A stretch of 14,044 bases of DNA, taken from contig PMCY01000006.1 in assembly GCA_003154255.1 (NCBI GenBank), forward strand, positions 20,941 through 34,984. The letters run 5' to 3'. Both the position numbers and the translations under genes were made by a program. The DNA is from Candidatus Aminicenantota bacterium (GTDB lineage: Bacteria > Acidobacteriota > Aminicenantia > Aminicenantales > UBA4085). Positions 1 through 6,760 of the stretch are shown here, in pieces (the first letter of the stretch is position 1; each line of letters starts with the position of its first letter). The notes under the pieces were generated by a model. It saw nothing but the letters and a program-made list of their open reading frames with translations. It had not been told where the DNA came from and did not search any database.

Positions 1-33
1 GGGACGCGTCCCCAAAATCGTTAAGACTTTCAT
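1..33 (-). CDS. UDP-N-acetylglucosamine 2-epimerase (WecB/WbvD type), first 11 codons only
   Basis: The minus strand reads MKVLTILGTRP from an ATG at 33-31 to the window edge. This is the characteristic N-terminus of the non-hydrolysing UDP-GlcNAc 2-epimerase family (MKVLTxxGTRPExIK), where GTRP begins the nucleotide-binding fold. The ATG overlaps the stop of the upstream dehydratase gene as ATGA, the same coupling seen between the glycosyltransferase and reductase genes upstream. Position directly after the CapE-type dehydratase and RmlD-type reductase genes matches known L-FucNAc and L-QuiNAc cassettes, where this enzyme does the final C-2 epimerisation of the UDP-sugar in the cytoplasm. 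Only 11 residues are visible, so the subfamily (WecB, Cap5G/WbjD or WbvD) cannot be told from sequence. Confidence 0.82.
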   Translation of the reverse strand, partial: MKVLTILGTRP

Positions 34-1094
34 CGTAGTAGTTCGCCTTCCATAGCAGTCTGATCGGGTGATAATAGACCATGGCGACGTAAGAGTTCGC
101 GTACTTGTTCCGGTGACATGAGATTTTCTGCGGAACTGTATTCATTTTCCAACCATTGAGCGTTCCGCTCTTCACTGCGCAATTCTGGCAGGATCGGCAA
201 CATCACAAAATAATCATCTCTTGCCGTCGTTCGATGCGCTTCTTCTTCAGAGACCAATATTTCATGTAATTTTTCTCCGGGTCGAATGCCGGTAACGATA
301 ATTTTGATCGGCATATCGCCTATCAATGTGGCCGCGATGTCAGTCATTCGAGCAGAGGGCATGCGCGGAATATATGTATCTCCACGCTTAGCTCCGCGCA
401 GGGCAACGAAGATCGTATCCACCGCCTGTTCAAGAGTCAACATAAAGCGCGTCATATCAGGCGTAGTTATCGTCACCGGACCGCCGTTTCGTATCTGCTC
501 ATGAAAAAGGGGTATCACTGAACCGCGCGAAGCCAGTACATTTCCGTAGCGCACGCATATAAAACGGGTTTCTGGACAGTCCAAGTTCGCGCGGATAAAG
601 ACCCTCTCTTGAATTGCTTTCGTCATTCCCATAACGTTGACTGGTTTGCAGGCCTTGTCGGTCGAGATCCCCACGACTGTTTGCACTGGCAGATCGTGTT
701 CTCGAATCGCGCGCACGATATTATCCGCCCCCCCGACGTTGGTCTGCACCGCTTCGAAAGGAAAATATTCGCACGTTGGCACTTGCTTGAGAGCCGCCGC
801 ATTAAATACCACGTCAGCATTTCGCACCACACTGGTGACGCTATGAATATCGCGTACATCACCGATCCAAAAATCCAATATTCTTTCATAATTGCGATAG
901 ATGACCTCATCCGTGACCGCCCGCCGATTCAAATACTCGACGCGCATCGCATGTTGCTTAGCCTCATCACGCGAAAACACGATGATCTTGCTAGGCTGTC
1001 CCAATTCGCCAGACAAGAGCCGGCGCACTAGAACCTTTCCCAGCGACCCGGTGCCGCCCGTGACTAAAATACGTTTGCCTTCAAGTAATTGCAT
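30..1094 (-). CDS. UDP-GlcNAc 4,6-dehydratase / 5-epimerase, CapE/WbjB/WbvB type
   Basis: A 354-residue short-chain dehydrogenase (extended SDR) of the soluble polysaccharide-biosynthesis dehydratase family. Visible features are the NAD(P)-binding glycine motif TGGTGSLG at residues 12-19, the NAAALKQVP segment after the fourth strand, and the active-site segment STDKACKPVNVMGMTKA. In that segment the usual SDR tyrosine of YxxxK is Met, as known for several members of this family. Family members act on UDP-GlcNAc in the cytoplasm, removing water across C4-C6 and, in the CapE/WbjB group, inverting C5 to give the L-configured 4-keto sugar. The start at 1094 is chosen because GGAG lies 8 bases upstream; an open frame continues further upstream but lacks a comparable site. 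The gene overlaps the reductase gene by 14 bases and its stop forms ATGA with the next start. The C-terminal extension matches the roughly 340-350 residues usual for the soluble form. Confidence 0.9.
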   Translation of the reverse strand: MQLLEGKRILVTGGTGSLGKVLVRRLLSGELGQPSKIIVFSRDEAKQHAMRVEYLNRRAVTDEVIYRNYERILDFWIGDVRDIHSVTSVVRNADVVFNAAALKQVPTCEYFPFEAVQTNVGGADNIVRAIREHDLPVQTVVGISTDKACKPVNVMGMTKAIQERVFIRANLDCPETRFICVRYGNVLASRGSVIPLFHEQIRNGGPVTITTPDMTRFMLTLEQAVDTIFVALRGAKRGDTYIPRMPSARMTDIAATLIGDMPIKIIVTGIRPGEKLHEILVSEEEAHRTTARDDYFVMLPILPELRSEERNAQWLENEYSSAENLMSPEQVRELLRRHGLLSPDQTAMEGELLR

Positions 1095-1983
1095 ATTGTT
1101 TTCTCCATTCATCATACCGCGTCGGATCGGAAGCCAGCTCAATGAGCATCTGGTCCCAGCTAGGAATTTGGTAACCAGTCGCGGCCACAAATCGTGTCGC
1201 GCTTAAGCTGCGGTCGCATGGATGGTCTTCATAAGGCTCAATTTCTATGTCCAATTTCATAGCCTCTCGCAATTTGACCAATAACTGATATTTGCTGATC
1301 GGTTGGCTAGCGATTTGGTACAGGCCGGATAAATCCGGATAATCTTCAATAATGTCTCCCATGATCCGCGCCAGCACCTGGGTTGGAAACCCTGTATAGA
1401 TTGCATTTTTGTAACCTTTGACTTTTCCGCCGCGGTTGCTCATGAACCATTCCAGAAAAGCACTCTGCTTGAAAAAATCCCGCCCAAAGATCGAAGTCCG
1501 GATTGTCAAACAGTTCGGACGGACGACTTCCCCTAACAACTTAGTTCGGCCGTACAAGTCCTCGGCGTCGGCCGCATCATCTTCGCTATAATTGCCCTTC
1601 TGCCCGCTAAAGACACAGTCCGTACTAATGTGGAATAGGCGGGACCCTGCAATAGCGCACAACTCAGCTAATCGATGCGGAAAAAGCGAGTTCAAAGTCA
1701 GACTTATAATCGGATCACTGGCTTCCTTAAGTTGCTTGATGATCCCTATGCAGTTTATCACCGCCCCCGGTTTGACTTGGCCCATCGCCCTCACCACACT
1801 GTCAAAATCAAGCGCGTTGACGCCGCCCAACAAAAATTTTTGATCGGCTTTCTCGTAGAGGGGCAGCTTGGTCCATAGGCCCCTCTGGTCCTGAAATGTA
1901 GCCAATGTTTCGAAACGCCGGTTGAGCACTTGGAAAACCTTGTGCCCCAACATCCCTTCACCGCCTAAAATCAAGATCTTCAT
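1081..1983 (-). CDS. RmlD-like NAD(P)-dependent 4-keto-sugar reductase (WbvR-like)
   Basis: A 300-residue SDR resembling dTDP-4-dehydrorhamnose reductase. It shows the nucleotide-binding motif GGEGMLG at residues 7-13, NCIG near residue 78, the HISTDCVFSG segment with T121 as the likely catalytic Ser/Thr, and YGRTK with Y144 and K148. The length fits RmlD and lacks the cupin extension of CapF/WbjC. Together with the CapE-type dehydratase and WecB-type epimerase directly downstream, the best reading is a WbvR-like reductase turning the UDP-4-keto-L sugar into UDP-L-RhaNAc, on the way to UDP-L-QuiNAc. That substrate is inferred from neighbours. A dTDP-L-rhamnose role is less likely because no rmlA, rmlB or rmlC is in view. 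The ATG overlaps the upstream glycosyltransferase stop as ATGA, indicating translational coupling. Confidence 0.87.
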   Translation of the reverse strand: MKILILGGEGMLGHKVFQVLNRRFETLATFQDQRGLWTKLPLYEKADQKFLLGGVNALDFDSVVRAMGQVKPGAVINCIGIIKQLKEASDPIISLTLNSLFPHRLAELCAIAGSRLFHISTDCVFSGQKGNYSEDDAADAEDLYGRTKLLGEVVRPNCLTIRTSIFGRDFFKQSAFLEWFMSNRGGKVKGYKNAIYTGFPTQVLARIMGDIIEDYPDLSGLYQIASQPISKYQLLVKLREAMKLDIEIEPYEDHPCDRSLSATRFVAATGYQIPSWDQMLIELASDPTRYDEWRKQYAIT

Positions 1984-3236
1984 CTCAATCTCCGATCGAT
2001 ATTTTTTTGACGCGTAATCACCTCTTCATAGAGGCCTATATGTCGTTGGACGTAGAGAGAGAACGCATATTCACTTTCAGCTATCTGGCGTGCTTGACCG
2101 CCTAATTTATTTCGAAGATCATTATTATCCAATAATCGCTTAATTGCCCCCGCTAATGCCACGGAGTCCATCGCGGGTACGGCCAGCCCACCCCGGGGAG
2201 CTCTTATCACGTTGGGTAACGAAGTTCCCTCGAAAACAATTACAGGTGTACCGCAGGCCATTGCCTCCACAGCCATTAACCCAAAAGCTTCTTGTATCGA
2301 GGGCATCACAAACACATCCGCGGCGGATAAAGCGACGGCAAGATCTTCACCATCAATCCAGCCCGGTGTAATAACTCTATACTTGGTCGACAAAATCTTA
2401 AAGCCTTTGCCGTCTTCAAATATTAGCAAGGAAGTAGGTTTTTGTGGCTCATAAATCTTTAGAGCTGCCATCAGCCAACTCATGCCTTTGAACCGATCAG
2501 ATCCCAGTCCGACATCTCGAAATGCAATTACTTTCTGATCTGGAGCAATTCCCATTTTCTTACGGCATTCCAATTTATTTTTGGGCTTAAAGACCTCCAG
2601 ATCAATGCCGAAAGGAATTTGATGGCAGGGTAAATGACGCAATAATGGACTTCTCTCAACGCGATCTTGCATCCATTGAGATGCGACAATTAATGTCATG
2701 TCTGCGCGCTGATAAACCTGCTTTTTTATTCTCCAATGTAGAAAAGGCATATAATGCTGAAAAAGTGATCTACACCTCGGATGGGGACAGCGGGGCGTGC
2801 AACCGGTCAACCAACGCTCGCACTCGAAAGAATGTATGCACCCTCCCGTCATTGCCCACGGATCGTGAATCGTCCAAACTAGGGGTTTAAGGCGGCTAAT
2901 CATGGGCAACGATAATACGCTGATATTGGCGTTGTTCTGAATCATATGCAGGTGGATAACGTCTGCTCGCTTAAAGTAATCATATCTCGGCAAAAGCCAA
3001 CCACTGAACCCGGTAAGCCTCTCCAAGCCTAATCGATTGTCGAACTTCATCATGGTCGCTGTAAAAAGACGCAATAGGGGATTACCTGGAGGCAGCAAGT
3101 GGATATGGGGGTTTTGGGTTGTCTTATTCCATACCGCCATTCCCACATTAAAAGATTCGTCCAGCGATTGCTGCATATAGTAGCCGTTAAATCGTCCACC
3201 TACGATATCGTTATTGCTGATATGTAGGATATTCAC
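1980..3236 (-). CDS. GT4-family glycosyltransferase
   Basis: A 418-residue GT-B fold glycosyltransferase. The C-terminal half carries the family's donor-binding segment PSIQEAFGLMAVEAMACGTPV with E316 and E324 in the conserved E-x7-E spacing, consistent with a retaining GT4 enzyme using a nucleotide-sugar donor at the cytoplasmic membrane face. The N-terminal domain has the WTIHDPWAMTGGC segment followed by a cysteine-rich stretch (C133, C139, C146, C150, C155). Similar HDxWxxTGGC plus cysteine patterns occur in a subset of polysaccharide GT4 enzymes. The start is GTG, supported by GAGG 7 bases upstream. It is the first gene of a tightly overlapping group with the reductase, dehydratase and 2-epimerase, so it may transfer the L-hexosamine they make; this is inference. 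A candidate promoter lies directly upstream. Confidence 0.88.
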   Translation of the reverse strand: MNILHISNNDIVGGRFNGYYMQQSLDESFNVGMAVWNKTTQNPHIHLLPPGNPLLRLFTATMMKFDNRLGLERLTGFSGWLLPRYDYFKRADVIHLHMIQNNANISVLSLPMISRLKPLVWTIHDPWAMTGGCIHSFECERWLTGCTPRCPHPRCRSLFQHYMPFLHWRIKKQVYQRADMTLIVASQWMQDRVERSPLLRHLPCHQIPFGIDLEVFKPKNKLECRKKMGIAPDQKVIAFRDVGLGSDRFKGMSWLMAALKIYEPQKPTSLLIFEDGKGFKILSTKYRVITPGWIDGEDLAVALSAADVFVMPSIQEAFGLMAVEAMACGTPVIVFEGTSLPNVIRAPRGGLAVPAMDSVALAGAIKRLLDNNDLRNKLGGQARQIAESEYAFSLYVQRHIGLYEEVITRQKNIDRRLR

Positions 3237-3264
3237 CCTGCGCCCTCGACAATAAATGTTGATT

Positions 3265-3292
3265 ACAATATTGGGTTATATCTCGTGGTCAA
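3265..3292 (-). promoter_or_regulatory. Candidate sigma-70 promoter for the GT4/L-hexosamine group
   Basis: In the 127-base gap before the GT4 gene the minus strand has TTGACC at 3292-3287 (five of six to the -35 consensus) and TATTGT at 3270-3265 (four of six to the -10) with a 16-base spacer. Transcription would start near 3258, about 22 bases before the GTG codon. The gap is AT-rich, so chance matches are likely. It is the only gap between the methyltransferase and the left edge, so an internal promoter here would be sensible. Confidence 0.33.
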
Positions 3293-3363
3293 CGTTCTAG
3301 TGATCTATTTAAATACTTATTATGATCCAATCGTTTTTGGTTAAAGAACGCTTGTAATTTAAT

Positions 3364-4083
3364 TTATTTTATTACTATATCATCTACTTTCCAGACCCCG
3401 ACGCATTTATCATGCCATTCGCCATTTCCCTCAGGGCATTTTTCATTAAGTAATTCTATTGGTTCCGGAAAATTAAATGGTGCTTTGCACAAATTAAGCG
3501 GACGCCATATTCCAGATGATAAATCAATATTTTCCTCACGATCAGAAAACGTTGTTGCCATCAAATATTTTATATTACTTCTTTTTATATTTTTTAAAGC
3601 ATTAAATATTTGTTTATAATTTAGATGGACCAAGCAATCACGACAAAATATCGTATCCGCTTCAGGCAATTTTGACGATGTTAAATCTATATACAAAAAA
3701 TTGCATTTTTTACTACTGTAGCTATTTATATTTTCTTTTACTAGTTTTTTAACAATATCACCACCGATGTATTCAATATCCTCAAATTTAATATGCCGCA
3801 TCCAATTAAAATCGCCACATGGCACATCAAGCAGCTTTTTTATATCAAGCTTTCTTAGCAATGGCACCAATTCTTCCCTTAGCACGATCGTTTGATCCAA
3901 ATTGGAGCCACGGCCGGAAATCGAACTATCGCCCTTAAATAAATTATTTTTATAAATCCTACGAAAATTTAATCTATAACTATTGAACTTCAACTTCAAT
4001 TTGATTTTTTTTAATAAATCTATTTTCCGTACTATCAATTTAATACCATTTTTGAGCTGAAAATATAGTTTGATAAATTCCAA
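3364..4083 (-). CDS. Class I SAM-dependent methyltransferase
   Basis: A 239-residue protein with SAM-binding motif I as LLDVPCGDFNWM (about residues 84-95), an acidic strand-2 end YIGGD (about 105-109), and FCRDCLVHL as the motif IV region. Preceding sequence NLDQT followed by the REELVPLL helix is typical of a methyltransferase group found in polysaccharide clusters; the acceptor is not identifiable but is probably a sugar hydroxyl or a repeat-unit group. The first 40 residues are very Lys-rich and basic. The start is TTG, chosen because GGAAGGA sits 5 bases upstream inside the polymerase gene; the two genes overlap by 44 bases and are presumably co-expressed. Codons are extremely AT-rich compared with the GT4 and dehydratase genes downstream, which points to separate acquisition with the polymerase gene. 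Confidence 0.82.
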   Translation of the reverse strand: MEFIKLYFQLKNGIKLIVRKIDLLKKIKLKLKFNSYRLNFRRIYKNNLFKGDSSISGRGSNLDQTIVLREELVPLLRKLDIKKLLDVPCGDFNWMRHIKFEDIEYIGGDIVKKLVKENINSYSSKKCNFLYIDLTSSKLPEADTIFCRDCLVHLNYKQIFNALKNIKRSNIKYLMATTFSDREENIDLSSGIWRPLNLCKAPFNFPEPIELLNEKCPEGNGEWHDKCVGVWKVDDIVIK

Positions 4084-5113
4084 AATAATCCTTCCATGTA
4101 TCTGAATAAAAGAATTGGAAAAATCCGTAGATTGTAAAAATAAAGAGCAAAATAAATAAAATGATTCTTCCGATAGATTTTTTCATATTTAAAAGAATAA
4201 ACGGATAAACAATTATTGTGGCAGGCGCGAAATACATCCTAACGCGTGCAATTGAGTAAATCAGAAGGTTTAGCGGCATAAAAATAAAATTGATCATCGC
4301 GATTTTAAAAATGAGGGAGGTTCGCTGATTTTGATATTTTTCAAAATACAATGTCAAAATCAACATGGCAAACAAAAAGAGGAAGCCTAATCCCGTACTG
4401 GTAACTCCGGTGTTTTGATAAATATTATATTTCACAAAATATTTATTGATGAACTGTTTTAGAAAAGGCAAGAGGGACTCGCCGAAAAGAAACAAGGATA
4501 CATAGAGCGACGCAAAAATAACTCTTTGGACTTTTGATATTTTCCAATTCCATAAGCCCAATAGATAGATCGGGAGTAGGATTAAGGCGCTGGAATGAAA
4601 GAGCGCCGCCACCCCGATACAAAGAAAATAACGAATTGCATTTTTCTGATAGAGATAGTCCAGCGAAAAAACAAACAGCATGATGGCAATGGATTGCCTC
4701 ATGGCGGAAGAATGAATCAACATAAATTCCGGGTTAAAGATATAGAGGAAGGTCGCCAGCCAATAATATTTTGTAGGGACATACTTCTTAAAAAAGCGAT
4801 AATAGATGAGACAATTCAAAAGTGCCAGCACCGCCGTCATGGCAAAAAAGCCAAAAGACCGGAATAGCCAATTTAATAAAACCCACCCCGGCTCAAATTG
4901 TTGTGTTTTATTGAAAATATCAATTTGACTGTTTCGGTTAATTTCAATAAAGGCATTAAAATATGCCTTGTAGTCATTTCCGAAATTATACCTCAAGGAA
5001 AGAAAAAGAAATATTAGAGCAAAAGAGAGCTTTAAACCCCAATGAAAATTCTTATATTTTACGAGGTAGGCAAAAATAACAGAAAATAGGCCTAATATTA
5101 TTGTTGCTATCAT
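4040..5113 (-). CDS. EpsG/Wzy-like polysaccharide polymerase, multi-pass membrane protein
   Basis: A 357-residue, strongly hydrophobic protein with about ten predicted membrane segments. An early RYNFGNDYKAYFNAF segment follows the second or third helix; the R(Y/F)xxGxDYxxY pattern is typical of the EpsG family of polymerases. A larger hydrophilic region with FEPGWVLLNWLF near residues 73-84 is also characteristic. By family it would join lipid-linked repeat units on the periplasmic side of the inner membrane, which fits the nearby flippase and chain-length regulator genes. Wzy proteins vary greatly in sequence, so the call rests on topology, the EpsG-like N-terminus and context. The Shine-Dalgarno is weak. 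The gene is AT-rich and overlaps the methyltransferase gene by 44 bases. A 15-base palindrome lies 21 bases upstream of the start. Confidence 0.8.
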   Translation of the reverse strand: MIATIILGLFSVIFAYLVKYKNFHWGLKLSFALIFLFLSLRYNFGNDYKAYFNAFIEINRNSQIDIFNKTQQFEPGWVLLNWLFRSFGFFAMTAVLALLNCLIYYRFFKKYVPTKYYWLATFLYIFNPEFMLIHSSAMRQSIAIMLFVFSLDYLYQKNAIRYFLCIGVAALFHSSALILLPIYLLGLWNWKISKVQRVIFASLYVSLFLFGESLLPFLKQFINKYFVKYNIYQNTGVTSTGLGFLFLFAMLILTLYFEKYQNQRTSLIFKIAMINFIFMPLNLLIYSIARVRMYFAPATIIVYPFILLNMKKSIGRIILFILLFIFTIYGFFQFFYSDTWKDYFGIYQTIFSAQKWY

Positions 5114-5134
5114 GCCATATTTCTCAATTATTTC

Positions 5135-5149
5135 TAGATAATTTATCTA
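5135..5149. repeat. 15-base palindrome upstream of the polymerase gene
   Basis: The sequence TAGATAATTTATCTA has seven-base arms that are exact reverse complements around a single central base. It sits 21 bases upstream of the polymerase ATG in an AT-rich spacer. It could be an operator, or a chance palindrome in AT-rich DNA. No U-tract follows, so it is not a terminator. Confidence 0.4.
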
Positions 5150-5174
5150 TAATCTATTCATAATGATTTGGCGA

Positions 5175-5444
5175 TTATATCTTTGCTCTGAAATCACCCC
5201 ACTTAACGTCGAAGCCGTGTTCGGCAAGCGCCAGAGCATAAATGCCCCGTATTGCGGCTAAATCCGCTATCTTGGCCTCTGGACTCGCATGCCTCTTCAC
5301 CATATCCAGCCTACGGCAAAGACGTTTCTGCTACAGTATCGTATGAATAGGGTACGAACAATCCCGACAGACTTCTACAAGGTCGTCGGCAAACGACTAC
5401 ACAATAATATCGGGCCATCCTGGCTGGGGGACAACGTAAATCAT
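5175..5444 (-). pseudogene. Reading frame coupled to the GT2 gene, interrupted by two TAG codons
   Basis: An ATG at 5444-5442 overlaps the GT2 stop as ATGA, and its frame runs to a TAA at 5177-5175, 90 codons in all. Codons 16 (5399-5397) and 38 (5333-5331) are both TAG; there are no TAA or TGA stops between. After the second TAG the frame is open for 51 codons and reads like real protein, including KIADLAAIRGIYALALAEHG, a plausible amphipathic helix. I do not recognise the family. The simplest view is a decayed gene or a C-terminal fragment left by recombination. The alternative, that TAG is read through, is raised as a finding because an MttB gene is nearby and no intact gene here ends in TAG. 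No other gene is visible in the 327 bases between the GT2 and polymerase genes. Confidence 0.45.
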
Positions 5445-6760
5445 GACTTTCGGCCATTCTTACGTTCACACCTGCGGGCATTGACCAATTCGCTATTGCT
5501 CACGCGTGAATCTTTCATTTCTCGTGACAGCTCGCAATCAGAGAAGCTATACCCGTTCTCGGTAAGGAATCGAGTCAAAGCGTGCGAAGCCTCAACCATG
5601 TTCTCAAGGCCATCTATTCTGCATATGACCCTCATGCCAATAATCATTAAAAAGCGATTCCATGCTCGGTTAACGAACTTCACGCCGAGACCCTTTATTA
5701 GAAGTAGATACCTCCATGCAAATTGAATTGTACCGATGGCTATATTTTTGCGCAAGATTCGCATCGCTCTAAACAAGTCCCGCATTACAGGCTGCGCTAC
5801 CCCTCGATTGGCCCAAATACAATAGGCCGCCAGTTTGGGGAGGTTGAGTTGCCGCACGAGATCGTCGCGTCCCATCGCATGGAAGGCGGCAGCGGCGGAA
5901 TCAGCCCAGATCGTCTCAACGCTGTAGATGCGTGGGACCAATTCGCTCCAATAGTATTCGCCCCTGTCGCGGAAATGCGGGGCATCCTCTAACCTCTTCG
6001 AGTTTCTTTTATGGACCCCCTCGATTATCGAGGCACTCACTCCGCAGGCTCCAGGGAGGGTTAATGGATAATCGGTCATCACCATCCGCTTTGCCACGCA
6101 GGCAATCGCCAGTGAGGCGAAAATGTCCGGGCTGAGGCCACCGAAATAGGCCCCTGTCGTTTTTTTGATTGTTTCGAGACAGCCCCGATGCACGAGACCG
6201 TGATACAATTTGGGCAAATTATGACTTAAATAATTAATTCCTCCATCGCGGACGAATGCCCGCATCTCTTTCTCACCATCCGTGTCGATGATGTTCCCTC
6301 GAAAATTAAAGATAGATAGAACCCCGCCTGTCACTTTCGTGAAAATCGTAGCAGGGATGCCCGCATCAGGCCAAATAAAATTGACCTTTGTTCTCACCGA
6401 CAAGGAGTCGATGGATTCCCGTTGGACCCATTCCGCTGCTTTCATGATTTCGGGATTTACCCCATCATCATCACCGATAAGACATAAGTATTCCCCGCTA
6501 GCCGACTTGACCGCCGCATTAAAATTATCAACGAATGATAAAGGTCGCCCATAATAACTATATCGCAGTCGCGAATCTCGAATATTTATCTGAATCCACG
6601 CTTCTAATGCACGCGATTCGCTGTTGTCTTGCACCACTAGTTCAAGCCGTGGATCAGAAATCTCGAGAATACTCTGGATTGCAGAAATCGCATAGGGTAT
6701 CCGATTCCGGGTCGGGATCACTATGCTTAGCAAAGGCATGGTTTTATTTTGGCAGTCCAT
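5441..6760 (-). CDS. GT2-family glycosyltransferase
   Basis: A 439-residue GT-A fold enzyme. It opens with LSIVIPTRNR (residues 11-20), the nucleotide-binding start of GT2 enzymes, then has VVQDNS around residue 45 and IGDDDG with the metal-binding DxD at 97-99. Its C-terminal 150 residues are not diagnostic; a hydrophobic, basic patch near residues 340-375 may sit on the membrane. It would add one inverted-linkage sugar to the lipid-linked repeat unit in the cytoplasm. The ATG at 6760 overlaps the flippase gene by 17 bases and lacks a clear Shine-Dalgarno; an alternative ATG seven codons later (6739) also precedes the conserved core. The stop overlaps an ATG of the interrupted frame downstream. 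Donor and acceptor cannot be told. Confidence 0.87.
   Translation of the reverse strand: MDCQNKTMPLLSIVIPTRNRIPYAISAIQSILEISDPRLELVVQDNSESRALEAWIQINIRDSRLRYSYYGRPLSFVDNFNAAVKSASGEYLCLIGDDDGVNPEIMKAAEWVQRESIDSLSVRTKVNFIWPDAGIPATIFTKVTGGVLSIFNFRGNIIDTDGEKEMRAFVRDGGINYLSHNLPKLYHGLVHRGCLETIKKTTGAYFGGLSPDIFASLAIACVAKRMVMTDYPLTLPGACGVSASIIEGVHKRNSKRLEDAPHFRDRGEYYWSELVPRIYSVETIWADSAAAAFHAMGRDDLVRQLNLPKLAAYCIWANRGVAQPVMRDLFRAMRILRKNIAIGTIQFAWRYLLLIKGLGVKFVNRAWNRFLMIIGMRVICRIDGLENMVEASHALTRFLTENGYSFSDCELSREMKDSRVSNSELVNARRCERKNGRKS

Noticed and set aside
609..1031. 140-codon open frame on the plus strand
   Set aside because: It lies antisense inside the dehydratase gene, whose motifs are clear, and has no recognisable domain or ribosome site.
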